A stretch of 5,324 bases of DNA from Pseudomonadota bacterium (GTDB taxonomy: Bacteria; Pseudomonadota; Alphaproteobacteria; Rhizobiales; Hyphomicrobiaceae), in contig JAEZBU010000073.1 in the NCBI GenBank assembly GCA_023426855.1, forward strand, positions 1-5,324. The letters run 5' to 3'. A program made the position numbers and the translations under genes. The notes below the pieces were generated by a model. That model saw nothing but the letters and a program-made list of their open reading frames with translations. It was not told the DNA's origin and made no database searches. This document shows positions 1 through 4,901 of the stretch, piece by piece (position 1 is the stretch's first letter; every line of letters starts with the position of its first letter).

Positions 1-294
1 CCTCGGCCGGACAAGGGCGAAGGCCTGGAAGACAAGATCGCGGCGATCGGCATTCGGGTCCGCCGATGGGTCAGCTTTCACGGATTGAGCTTGAACGTCG
101 CTCCGGACCTGAGCCACTTCAGCGGGATCGTTCCGTGCGGCGTGACGCAGCACGGCGTCACGAGCCTCTCGGATCTCGGTCGAGATATCCACATGAAAGA
201 TGTGGATACGGCGCTCGCGGACAGTTTCAGACGGCGTGTCGGGCCCATTCGCGTGATCGACGCTGCATCGGTCGTCGCGTCTTCGCAGTCATGA
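1..294 (+). CDS. lipB: Octanoyltransferase LipB, C-terminal part (5' end outside window)
   Basis: This is the last 97 codons of octanoyl-[ACP]:protein N-octanoyltransferase, the cytoplasmic enzyme that moves octanoate from acyl carrier protein to lipoyl domains before LipA inserts sulfur. Reading from base 1 there is an uninterrupted frame to TGA at 292-294. The frame contains the family core: EDKIAAIGIRVRRWVSFHG at residues 10-28, LNV at 31-33, DLSHF at 36-40 and the active-site segment GIVPCGV at 42-48. By family knowledge, Lys12 and Cys46 of this fragment match the catalytic Lys and Cys of E. coli LipB (135 and 169), and the 34-residue spacing is identical. The tail after the GVTSL segment runs about 45 residues beyond where the E. 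coli protein ends, and is probably a lineage-specific extension. The N-terminal half lies outside the window. The gene converges on the minus-strand unit ending at 374. The last codons carry two strong inverted repeats (141-162 and 186-208). Confidence 0.93.
   Translation, partial: PRPDKGEGLEDKIAAIGIRVRRWVSFHGLSLNVAPDLSHFSGIVPCGVTQHGVTSLSDLGRDIHMKDVDTALADSFRRRVGPIRVIDAASVVASSQS
141..162. repeat. 8-bp perfect inverted repeat inside lipB
   Basis: CGTGACGC (141-148) and GCGTCACG (155-162) are perfect reverse complements separated by six bases. They lie just after the codon of the active-site Cys. The arms could form a stable hairpin in the mRNA. No U-tract follows, so it is not an intrinsic terminator. 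It may simply reflect codon choice in a GC-rich gene. Confidence 0.6.
186..208. repeat. 9-bp perfect inverted repeat inside lipB
   Basis: TATCCACAT (186-194) and ATGTGGATA (200-208) are perfect reverse complements around a five-base GAAAG loop, within the lipB C-terminal codons (Asp-Ile-His-Met-Lys-Asp-Val-Asp). It is the second perfect stem within 70 bases. No T-run follows on either strand. Its function is unknown. Confidence 0.6.
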
Positions 295-311
295 GCACGA
301 GAGAGCGGGCA

Positions 312-352
312 CAAAAAAAGAGCCCAGAGCCACCCCTGCAGCTCTGAGCTCT
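312..352 (-). terminator. Intrinsic terminator of the minus-strand unit 374-880
   Basis: Arms at 319-330 and 341-352 form a 12-bp stem around a ten-base loop. The only non-Watson-Crick position is a C/A mismatch on the plus strand, which becomes a G-U pair in minus-strand RNA. Seven A residues at 313-319, which overlap the stem foot by one base, give a U-tract directly after the stem when read on the minus strand. There is no T-run in the plus direction, so it serves the minus-strand gene ending at 374 and not lipB. Confidence 0.85.
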
Positions 353-373
353 AAATCACTTTGCCCGCGATCT

Positions 374-709
374 CTACTTCTTGGTCCCTTCACCACCGTC
401 GCCTGGACTTGGCTCGGCAGGCGCGTCAGGACCATCGTAGTAAAGATATCCTTCCTCGATGGAGACGACTTCGTCTCCCTCAAGTTCGTACTCGTCGCTC
501 TCGCTGTCGTTGAGGCGAATAACGCACCCCTTCAGACAGATCCCCTCAAGGACCGCTGACGGTGTCAGCGTATGTTCCTGACTGCTTTCTCCTTCGATAA
601 TTGCGATTTTATGGTCGCGATCATCGCGGTTCGTCAGTGACACAGCCGCGGCCGTTTCCGCACCAAACAGGGCCGCTACGCTCAACACCAAGGCTGTCAT
701 ACGCGTCAA
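374..709 (-). CDS. Small acidic exported protein of unknown function (CX3C)
   Basis: This encodes 111 residues. I recognise no named family, although it resembles small conserved hypothetical proteins of Bradyrhizobium relatives. Residues 1-22 look like a Sec signal peptide: Arg3, a hydrophobic stretch at 6-17, and an Ala-Ala-Ala at 20-22 before the likely cleavage site. The mature part is very acidic (22 Asp/Glu against 7 Lys/Arg) and has Cys58 and Cys62 in GICLKGC, which could form a disulfide in the periplasm or bind a ligand. The tail from 92 is rich in Pro, Gly and Asp and probably disordered. The start is read as TTG at 707-709, because GGAG (plus-strand 716-719) is 6 bases from it but 15 from the ATG at 698-700. 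It follows the H1-like gene after 39 bases with no terminator between them, so co-transcription is likely. The function is unknown. Confidence 0.78.
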   Translation of the reverse strand: MTRMTALVLSVAALFGAETAAAVSLTNRDDRDHKIAIIEGESSQEHTLTPSAVLEGICLKGCVIRLNDSESDEYELEGDEVVSIEEGYLYYDGPDAPAEPSPGDGGEGTKK

Positions 710-715
710 GACTAG

Positions 716-719
716 CTCC
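716..719 (-). promoter_or_regulatory. Shine-Dalgarno supporting a TTG start
   Basis: GGAG on the minus strand lies six bases before the TTG at 709 and fifteen before the next in-frame ATG (700). The spacing favours the TTG start. That start also puts an Arg in the n-region of the signal peptide. Confidence 0.55.
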
Positions 720-748
720 GTAGCTGCGGGCGTTGAACGAGTACCAGA

Positions 749-880
749 TTACTTCTTCTTCTTCGCAGGAGCCTTCTTCGCGGGCGCAGCCTTTGCAGCC
801 GGCTTCTTCGCAGGAGCCTTCTTGGCAGCGGGCTTGGCGGCAGCCTTAGCAGCAGGCTTGGCAGCGGTCTTGGCCTTCAT
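749..880 (-). CDS. Histone-H1-like Lys/Ala/Pro-rich small basic protein
   Basis: This is a 43-residue protein starting at ATG 878-880. It contains 19 Ala, 16 Lys and 6 Pro, plus the initiator Met and one Thr, and has no acidic or aromatic residue. The sequence is a run of AAK, PAAK and APAKK units ending in four lysines. It resembles the C-terminal tails of eukaryotic histone H1 and bacterial H1-like or AlgP-type proteins, which bind DNA or RNA without a folded domain. A nucleoid or RNA-binding role is inferred only from composition. A Shine-Dalgarno AAGGA (plus-strand 889-893) sits eight bases before the ATG. The frame is open upstream to a TTG at 934, but those codons do not match the repeat and have no better ribosome site. 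It is the first gene of a probable two-gene unit and is divergent from the LysR gene. Such low-complexity genes are often missed in annotation. Confidence 0.75.
   Translation of the reverse strand: MKAKTAAKPAAKAAAKPAAKKAPAKKPAAKAAPAKKAPAKKKK
758..823. repeat. Direct repeat within the H1-like gene
   Basis: The same 21 bases occur at 758-778 and 803-823, exactly 45 bases (15 codons) apart and in frame. They encode the KKAPAKK-type units. The identity at nucleotide level suggests recent internal duplication or slippage, and the copy number could differ between strains. Confidence 0.75.
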
Positions 881-923
881 GATAATCGTCCTTCTCTGTT
901 TTCTCGCTCCGCAAATGTGGAGC

Positions 924-978
924 ACTTGACTCAAGTAAATCTTGAGTCGTTCGCAATGTGGGTAGATTCAAATGAGTC
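924..978. promoter_or_regulatory. Cluster of TGAGTC/GACTCA half-sites in divergent region
   Basis: ACTTGACTCAAGT (924-936) is an odd-length perfect palindrome. Its GACTCAAG (928-935) also pairs perfectly with CTTGAGTC (941-948) across five bases. A degenerate copy, GATTCA-AA-TGAGTC, lies at 965-978. The two TGAGTC copies at 943 and 973 are 30 bases apart, close to three helical turns. The cluster lies 44-98 bases upstream of the H1-like start and 110-164 bases upstream of the LysR start. It is probably a regulator-binding region. Which protein binds is unknown, and no convincing -10/-35 pair could be assigned there. Confidence 0.45.
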
Positions 979-1002
979 CACAAACGGATTTTTCCGGTGA
1001 CT

Positions 1003-1023
1003 TCTATCGGACCTTTCGATAGA
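1003..1023. promoter_or_regulatory. Putative LysR box (ATC-N9-GAT)
   Basis: TCTATCG (1003-1009) and CGATAGA (1017-1023) are a perfect inverted repeat with a seven-base spacer. Inside it is ATC-N9-GAT (1006-1020), which is also T-N11-A (1007-1019). This is the consensus form recognised by LysR-type regulators such as NodD. It lies 64 bases before the LysR start codon and 122 bases before the divergent H1-like start, as expected of an autoregulatory and target operator. That the adjacent regulator binds it is inference. Confidence 0.6.
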
Positions 1024-1087
1024 TAGGCCGTACCCCCTCCAAGAGCAGTGGTTGGCTAGTGGACAGGAAAACGGCAAGTTCCAGCGT

Positions 1088-1936
1088 ATGGACATCAACC
1101 TAGCCCGCACATTCCTGACCGTCGCCGAGACCGGAAGCTTCATTGAAGCTGCGCGCAAGATGAACGTCACGCAATCGACGGTCAGTGCACGCATAAAAGG
1201 TCTCGAGGATCTTCTCGGACGTCCCCTCTTCGAGCGCTCCAAGTCCGGTGCCGCAATGACGGCCGCGGGCGAGCAGTTCCGTAAACATGCCCTGGCTATC
1301 GTACGCGTGTGGCAACATGCGCAGCTCGAAGTCGGCCTTTCCGACCAGCATCGCGACCATCTCTCCGTCGGTGGGCCGATGAGCCTGTGGGAAGGCTTTC
1401 TGCTGAAGTGGACGGCGTGGCTGCGCAGCAGCATTCCCGATATCGCCGTCTCCGCGATAGCTGGCGGACCGTCAGTCCTGACCCAACGGCTGCTTGAAGG
1501 CACGCTCGATCTGGCAGTGGTCTACCGGCCGATCCAGCCGCCGGGCCTGATCGTCGAACATCTGTTTGATGAGGAATTCGTGCTCGTCACCGGCGGCCCG
1601 GCGCAGGGGCGGCGCGGCAGCACGGACTATGTGTTCGTGAATTGGGGCCCTGATTTCCAGCTCGATCACGCCTCGGCGCATCCTGAACTTTCCAGCCCCG
1701 GCCTCAACATGGACCTGGGACCGCTGGCGCTGTCGTACGTGCTGAACAACGCCGCCTCGGGCTATTTCCCACTGCGTCTGGTGAAGCCGCATCTGGCGCG
1801 CGGACGCCTGCGCCTGCCCAAGCGCGTGCGCAAGTTCGTCTATCCGGTCTATATGATCTATCCGGAGTCGCGCGACGAAGAGGCCTATGAGCCGATCCTG
1901 GGCGGGCTGCGGCGTGAAGCTGCGAAGATTGCCTAA
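1088..1936 (+). CDS. LysR-family transcriptional regulator, HdfR-like
   Basis: This is a 282-residue LysR-type regulator. The N-terminal winged helix-turn-helix covers about residues 3-62, with the classic pattern FLTVAETGSFIEAARKMNVTQSTVSARIKGLEDLLG split over residues 9-44 and PLFER at 46-50. A linker helix follows, then a periplasmic-binding-protein-like effector domain from about 88 to 280. The SLWE segment (99-102) and WGPDFQ (186-191) recall the enterobacterial regulator HdfR, so I place it near that subgroup. The effector and targets are unknown. The ATG at 1088 is chosen because MDINLARTFL is the standard LysR beginning. A TTG at 1052 would add 12 residues of no family likeness, and neither start has a strong ribosome site. 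The gene is divergent from the H1-like gene, shares with it a region holding an ATC-N9-GAT box, and converges with acyP across only 17 bases. Confidence 0.92.
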   Translation: MDINLARTFLTVAETGSFIEAARKMNVTQSTVSARIKGLEDLLGRPLFERSKSGAAMTAAGEQFRKHALAIVRVWQHAQLEVGLSDQHRDHLSVGGPMSLWEGFLLKWTAWLRSSIPDIAVSAIAGGPSVLTQRLLEGTLDLAVVYRPIQPPGLIVEHLFDEEFVLVTGGPAQGRRGSTDYVFVNWGPDFQLDHASAHPELSSPGLNMDLGPLALSYVLNNAASGYFPLRLVKPHLARGRLRLPKRVRKFVYPVYMIYPESRDEEAYEPILGGLRREAAKIA

Positions 1937-1938
1937 TC

Positions 1939-1978
1939 CTTCAGCGCCAACAGCTACTGCGTCGGCAGAACGCTGAAG
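1939..1978. other. Stem-loop at the convergent ends of the LysR and acyP genes
   Basis: CTTCAGCG (1939-1946) and CGCTGAAG (1971-1978) are perfect 8-base arms with a 24-base loop. They span the junction between the LysR stop codon and the last codons of acyP. The stem would form in both transcripts, as a shared bidirectional terminator would. However, no T-run follows on either side and the loop is long, so the role is uncertain. Confidence 0.35.
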
Positions 1979-2250
1979 CCGTCGTCAGCAGCCACACCTT
2001 CCGCGATGATCACAACGCTGCTCACGCGCGCGGCGGGCGGTCCATCGGCACAACGCGCCAACATCTCAGCCACCGCGTCCGCGGGGCCGGCGAAGACGGC
2101 TTCCACCACACCGTCCCGCCGATTGCGCACCCAGCCGCGAAGTCCACACGCGCGCGCCTCGTCCGCAGCCCACGCGCGATAGCCGACGCCTTGCACGCGG
2201 CCCTCGATACGAACCTGAACCGAGCGCTGCACTCCGGCCGCGCCTGTCAT
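1954..2250 (-). CDS. acyP: Acylphosphatase
   Basis: This is a 98-residue enzyme, the usual size for this family, which hydrolyses carboxyl-phosphate bonds such as acetyl-phosphate or carbamoyl-phosphate in the cytoplasm. Both family signatures are present: IEGRVQGVGYR at residues 15-25 and GWVRNRRDGVVEAVFAG at 39-55. Arg25 and Asn43 are the expected phosphate-binding and catalytic residues. The ATG at 2248-2250 is preceded by GAGGA (plus-strand 2259-2263) at eight bases. Longer in-frame starts up to 2358 would run inside the upstream gene and add unrelated residues. The gene starts 11 bases after the stop of the gamma-glutamyltransferase-like gene, and its ribosome site overlaps that stop codon, which suggests translational coupling in one operon. 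The physiological substrate in this context is not evident. Confidence 0.93.
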   Translation of the reverse strand: MTGAAGVQRSVQVRIEGRVQGVGYRAWAADEARACGLRGWVRNRRDGVVEAVFAGPADAVAEMLARCADGPPAARVSSVVIIAEGVAADDGFSVLPTQ

Positions 2251-2261
2251 AGGCGATGTCC

Positions 2262-3848
2262 TCAATACCCCAGCGCGCAGCCGTCCTTGCGCGCGTCGGA
2301 TGCACCGACCAATACGCCATTCTCGCGATCGATGCGCACCATCTGACTGCCGCCCCACGGCTCCGGACGCACCTTCACCGAGTGGCCCATCGCTGCAAGC
2401 TGCTCAGCGACCGCTGCCGACACCGTCTCCTCGATAAACAGATCATCGCCCTCGAAGAACACGCGCGGACAATCCACAGCTTCCTGCGGGTCCATGCCGT
2501 AGTCGATCATGTTGGTCAGCACCAGCACATGCCCCATCGGCTGGAACGCCGCGCCCATGACACCGAACGAAAGGAACGGCTTGCCATCGCGGGTCGCAAT
2601 CGCCGGCACCAGCGTGTGCATGGGACGCTTGCGCGGCGCGATGCAGTTGGAATGCGCTGGATCGAGCACGAAGCCCTGGCCGCGGTTGTGCAGCGTCACG
2701 CCCGATTTCGGCGCCACGATGCCGGAGCCGAACGCACTGAACAGCGAATTGATGAACGACACCGCCATGCCGGATTCGTCGACGATCGAGAGATAGACGG
2801 TATCGGAACCGACCGGCCGCGGCGCTGGCCCGAGATCCTTGAGGCGCTTCGTGCGATCGATCCGCTTTACCAAGCTGTCGATCACCGCATCCGACAGCAT
2901 GTGCTCCACCGGCACGTTGGCCATGTCCGGGTCGGCGACGAACGTATCGCGCATCAGGTACGCGAGACGGCCAGCTTCCATCAGCACATGATAACGCTCA
3001 GCGGACGTAGGACTCATCGACCGCAGATCGAGCTTTTCCAGCATCTTGAGCAGGATCAGCGCGACGATGCCGTGATTGTTCGGCGGCAGCTCCCACAGCT
3101 CGACGCCGCGATACGACACCGAGATCGGCTTCACATACGAGCAGCGCTGAGCCGCGAAGTCTTCCAGCGTATGCAGCCCGCCCATGCGCTTGAGCTCCGC
3201 GACGATATCTTCGGCCACCTCGCCGGCATAGAAGCCCTCGCGGCCATTCTCAGCAATCAGACGCAGCGTACGCGCGAGAGCCGGGAAGCGAACCACCTCG
3301 CCGACATTCGGCGCCCGTCCGCCGGGCAGCAGATGCTGCTTGGCGCCCGGATGCGCTGCAAGCTTTGCAGATGCTTCCTTCCAATCGTGCGCAACGCGCG
3401 GCGCAACAACAAAACCGTTCTCGGCATAGTCGATCGCCGGCGCCAGCGCCTTGGCCAGCGAGACAGTGCCGTGATCGGCGAGCAGCGTCGCCCAGCCGTC
3501 GATGGCGCCCGGCACAGTCACGGCATGAGCCGATTGCATCTCGATCTGCTTGATGCCGGCCTCGGCATACCACTCCGCCGTCGCGGCAGCGGGCGCACGG
3601 CCCGACGCGTTGAGCGCGATCAGGTCCTTGCCGGGCTTGGCAACCATGGCGAAGCAATCGCCACCGATGCCGGTCATCGGATGCTCGACGACGGCGAGCA
3701 CAGCGGCCGCCGTAATCGCGGCATCGACTGCATTGCCACCCTGGCGCATCATCTCCACGGCGGCGAGGCTGGCCAGGGGATGCGACGTCGCGCACATGGC
3801 GCGCTGGCTATAAACGGGTGACCGGCCTGGCAAATGAAAGCTGCGCAT
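2262..3848 (-). CDS. Gamma-glutamyltransferase-superfamily protein (Ntn hydrolase proenzyme)
   Basis: This 528-residue protein belongs to the GGT superfamily, N-terminal-nucleophile enzymes made as a proenzyme that cuts itself into two subunits. Thr350 in the SDTVYLSIVD segment is the expected cleavage point and nucleophile. Just downstream are GSGIVAPKSGVTLHN (374-388) and the PRKRPMHTLVPAI segment (405-417), followed by SFGVMGA (427-433). SGRAPA (82-87) holds a likely substrate-carboxylate-binding Arg84. There is no clear signal peptide, unlike periplasmic E. coli Ggt. The RPMHTLVPAI and FGVMGA forms replace the Ser-Ser and Gly-Gly motifs of true Ggt and are closer to YwrD-like or oxamate-amidohydrolase (HpxW-like) members, so glutathione may not be the substrate. 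The ATG at 3846-3848 has GAGGA six bases upstream (plus-strand 3855-3859), and the protein begins in the family's RSPVY manner. It is first in an operon with acyP and divergent from the ArsR gene. Confidence 0.92.
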   Translation of the reverse strand: MRSFHLPGRSPVYSQRAMCATSHPLASLAAVEMMRQGGNAVDAAITAAAVLAVVEHPMTGIGGDCFAMVAKPGKDLIALNASGRAPAAATAEWYAEAGIKQIEMQSAHAVTVPGAIDGWATLLADHGTVSLAKALAPAIDYAENGFVVAPRVAHDWKEASAKLAAHPGAKQHLLPGGRAPNVGEVVRFPALARTLRLIAENGREGFYAGEVAEDIVAELKRMGGLHTLEDFAAQRCSYVKPISVSYRGVELWELPPNNHGIVALILLKMLEKLDLRSMSPTSAERYHVLMEAGRLAYLMRDTFVADPDMANVPVEHMLSDAVIDSLVKRIDRTKRLKDLGPAPRPVGSDTVYLSIVDESGMAVSFINSLFSAFGSGIVAPKSGVTLHNRGQGFVLDPAHSNCIAPRKRPMHTLVPAIATRDGKPFLSFGVMGAAFQPMGHVLVLTNMIDYGMDPQEAVDCPRVFFEGDDLFIEETVSAAVAEQLAAMGHSVKVRPEPWGGSQMVRIDRENGVLVGASDARKDGCALGY

Positions 3849-3901
3849 CGGATGTCCTCGGAGAGATCTGGCGAATAGGCCAAGCGTCGGCCCGTATGCG
3901 T

Positions 3902-3930
3902 CTCATGTTGCCGCAGCCCGTCTCTGTCAA
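3902..3930 (-). promoter_or_regulatory. Possible sigma-70 promoter of the GGT-acyP operon
   Basis: On the minus strand a perfect TTGACA (-35, plus-strand 3925-3930) is followed after 17 bases by CATGAG (plus-strand 3902-3907). CATGAG matches the -10 consensus at only three of six positions. This predicts a leader of roughly 45-50 bases before the ATG at 3848. The -35 is strong and the -10 weak, so this is tentative. Confidence 0.4.
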
Positions 3931-3997
3931 GCATTGAGGGCCAATCCCGTCGCGCGGCCTCGTGCGATCCAACCGCGAATAATCGGAATACGCGATC

Positions 3998-4033
3998 GTT
4001 GAGCACCCTCCCGTCGGGCCCCGAGCGCTCAAC
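3998..4033. repeat. Inverted repeat in the GGT/ArsR divergent region
   Basis: GTTGAGC (3998-4004) and GCTCAAC (4027-4033) are perfect reverse complements. Between them lies a second palindrome, TCGGG-C-CCCGA (4014-4024), followed by GAGCGCTC (4023-4030). It is upstream of both divergent genes, so a terminator role is unlikely. It may be a regulator site for either gene. The function is unknown. Confidence 0.35.
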
Positions 4034-4047
4034 ACTTTAGTAAAAAC

Positions 4048-4076
4048 TTGACTATTGCGCATCAATGCGTCATACT
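4048..4076 (+). promoter_or_regulatory. Sigma-70 promoter of the ArsR-SRPBCC operon
   Basis: TTGACT (4048-4053, five of six consensus bases) and CATACT (4071-4076, four of six) are separated by the optimal 17 bases. Only seven bases separate the -10 from the ATG at 4084, so the transcript probably begins at or within a base or two of the start codon. An inverted repeat fills the spacer. Confidence 0.65.
4050..4072. promoter_or_regulatory. Likely ArsR-type operator between -35 and -10
   Basis: ATTG-CGCAT-CAAT (4054-4066) is a perfect inverted repeat with a five-base centre. It is flanked by TGAC (plus-strand 4050-4052 plus 4049 G-less edge, read as TTGAC) on the left and GTCA (4069-4072) on the right, which extend the symmetry imperfectly. 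A second overlapping palindrome is CGCAT-CA-ATGCG (4058-4069). Because it covers the promoter spacer, binding here would block RNA polymerase. This fits autorepression by the adjacent ArsR-family protein, which is inferred. Confidence 0.5.
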
Positions 4077-4083
4077 TAAGCCC

Positions 4084-4437
4084 ATGCTTAACTTTGGCCG
4101 CATCGACATGATCCTGCGCGCGCTGGCCGAGCCGACGCGTCGCGAGATCGTCGAGCGGCTGAGCCGATCGCCCGTCAGCGTCAGCGAGCTTGCCGAACCG
4201 TTCGATATGTCGCTGGCCGCCGTCATGCAGCATCTGCAGGTGCTGGAGGATGCCGGCATCGTTGCCAGCGAGAAGGTCGGCCGCATACGCACTTGCCGTC
4301 TCGAACCAGGCGGAATGGACGTGCTTGCCGCCTGGATCGAACTGAGACGCAGCCCCGCCGAGCGCAAGCTCGACCGCCTCGCCGCGCTTCTCGCTGAAGA
4401 TCAAACAACCGAAACCAAAGGAAAGCACAGGTCATGA
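4084..4437 (+). CDS. ArsR/SdpR-family winged-helix transcriptional repressor
   Basis: This is a 117-residue winged helix-turn-helix protein. The first helix contains the family hallmark ALAEPTRREIVERLS (13-27). The SVSELAEPFDMSLAAVMQHLQVLEDAGIV segment (32-60) forms the DNA-binding helices, followed by a beta wing at about 61-72. It lacks the ELCVC metal site of true ArsR (its only Cys is 71), so it is probably not a metal sensor and belongs with the SdpR-like repressors that accompany SRPBCC genes. The ATG at 4084 is chosen because MLNFGRIDMILRALAEP is the usual family beginning. A TTG at 4048 lies inside the promoter -35. There is no Shine-Dalgarno and the predicted transcript start is at the ATG, so translation may be leaderless. 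The stop overlaps the next start as ATGA, indicating translational coupling. Confidence 0.9.
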   Translation: MLNFGRIDMILRALAEPTRREIVERLSRSPVSVSELAEPFDMSLAAVMQHLQVLEDAGIVASEKVGRIRTCRLEPGGMDVLAAWIELRRSPAERKLDRLAALLAEDQTTETKGKHRS

Positions 4438-4901
4438 CTGCGCGTACCGCCAAGCCTGCCGTGCACAGCACCTTTCGTATCGAGCGCCACTATAAGGTGC
4501 CGCCGGCGCGCGTTTTCTTTGCCTTTTCGGACATGGCTTCGAAACGGCGCTGGATGGTCGAGGGCGAAGGGTTCACGGTGTTTGAGTACACAGCCGACTT
4601 TCGCGTCGGCAGCGGCGAACTGGCCCGTTTTGCGTACGGCAAAGGCCCGGAAATCGTGATGCAGTCGGTTTATCAGGACATCGTGCCCAATGAGCGGATC
4701 GTGTTCTGTTACCGCATGGGTATCGGCGACACCCCAATGTCGGCCTCGCTGACCACGATCGAATTCATGCCGTCCGATGGTGGCACGCTTCTCGTTCATA
4801 CCGAGCAAGGTACCTATCTCGACGGCTCGGACGACGGCACCGGCCGCGAGACAGGAACACGGGGCCTGCTGGAGATTCTCGCCAAGGAAGTCGAGGGTTA
4901 G
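4434..4901 (+). CDS. SRPBCC-domain protein (AHSA1/polyketide-cyclase-like)
   Basis: This is a 155-residue single-domain protein of the SRPBCC (START/Bet v 1-like) superfamily, AHSA1 branch, whose helix-grip fold encloses a pocket for hydrophobic ligands. Recognisable parts are the opening strand with RIERHYKVPPARVFFAFSD (15-33), the Trp-containing segment at 38-44, the FEYTADFRVGSGELARF region (50-66), and the strand pair YQDIVPNERIVFCYRM (80-95). The C-terminal long helix is about 140-155. No catalytic residues can be assigned. Genes like this are commonly paired with an ArsR-type repressor, as here, with a 4-base overlap. AAGG (4418-4421) followed by GA lies about 11 bases upstream and may help initiation. 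The ligand and role are unknown. A response to a small molecule sensed through the partner repressor is a guess. Confidence 0.88.
   Translation: MTARTAKPAVHSTFRIERHYKVPPARVFFAFSDMASKRRWMVEGEGFTVFEYTADFRVGSGELARFAYGKGPEIVMQSVYQDIVPNERIVFCYRMGIGDTPMSASLTTIEFMPSDGGTLLVHTEQGTYLDGSDDGTGRETGTRGLLEILAKEVEG

Noticed and set aside
926..954. TTGACT at 926-931 as a -35 element for the LysR gene
   Set aside because: No acceptable -10 element occurs 16-18 bases downstream, so the hexamer is better explained as part of the palindrome cluster.
931..1503. Minus-strand frame of 190 codons opposite the LysR gene
   Set aside because: It lies antisense to the conserved helix-turn-helix and effector domain of a well-supported LysR protein and shows no family likeness. 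It would also remove the intergenic control region.
1939..1978. Stem-loop between the LysR and acyP genes as a definite bidirectional terminator
   Set aside because: The arms are perfect, but the loop is long and no T-run follows on either strand, so it is reported only as a stem-loop.
2256..3821. Very long plus-strand open frame of 521 codons opposite the GGT-like gene
   Set aside because: It is the antisense shadow of a gene with clear family motifs. The translation is rich in His and Arg with no recognisable domain, as expected from GC-rich codon bias read in reverse.
3808..4428. Minus-strand frame of 206 codons across the ArsR gene and the divergent region
   Set aside because: It overlaps the clear ArsR gene, its promoter and the start of the GGT-like gene. 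No motif or ribosome site supports it.
4401..4808. Minus-strand frame of 135 codons opposite the SRPBCC gene
   Set aside because: It is antisense to a recognisable SRPBCC domain with a coupled start. No family motif is visible in the antisense translation.
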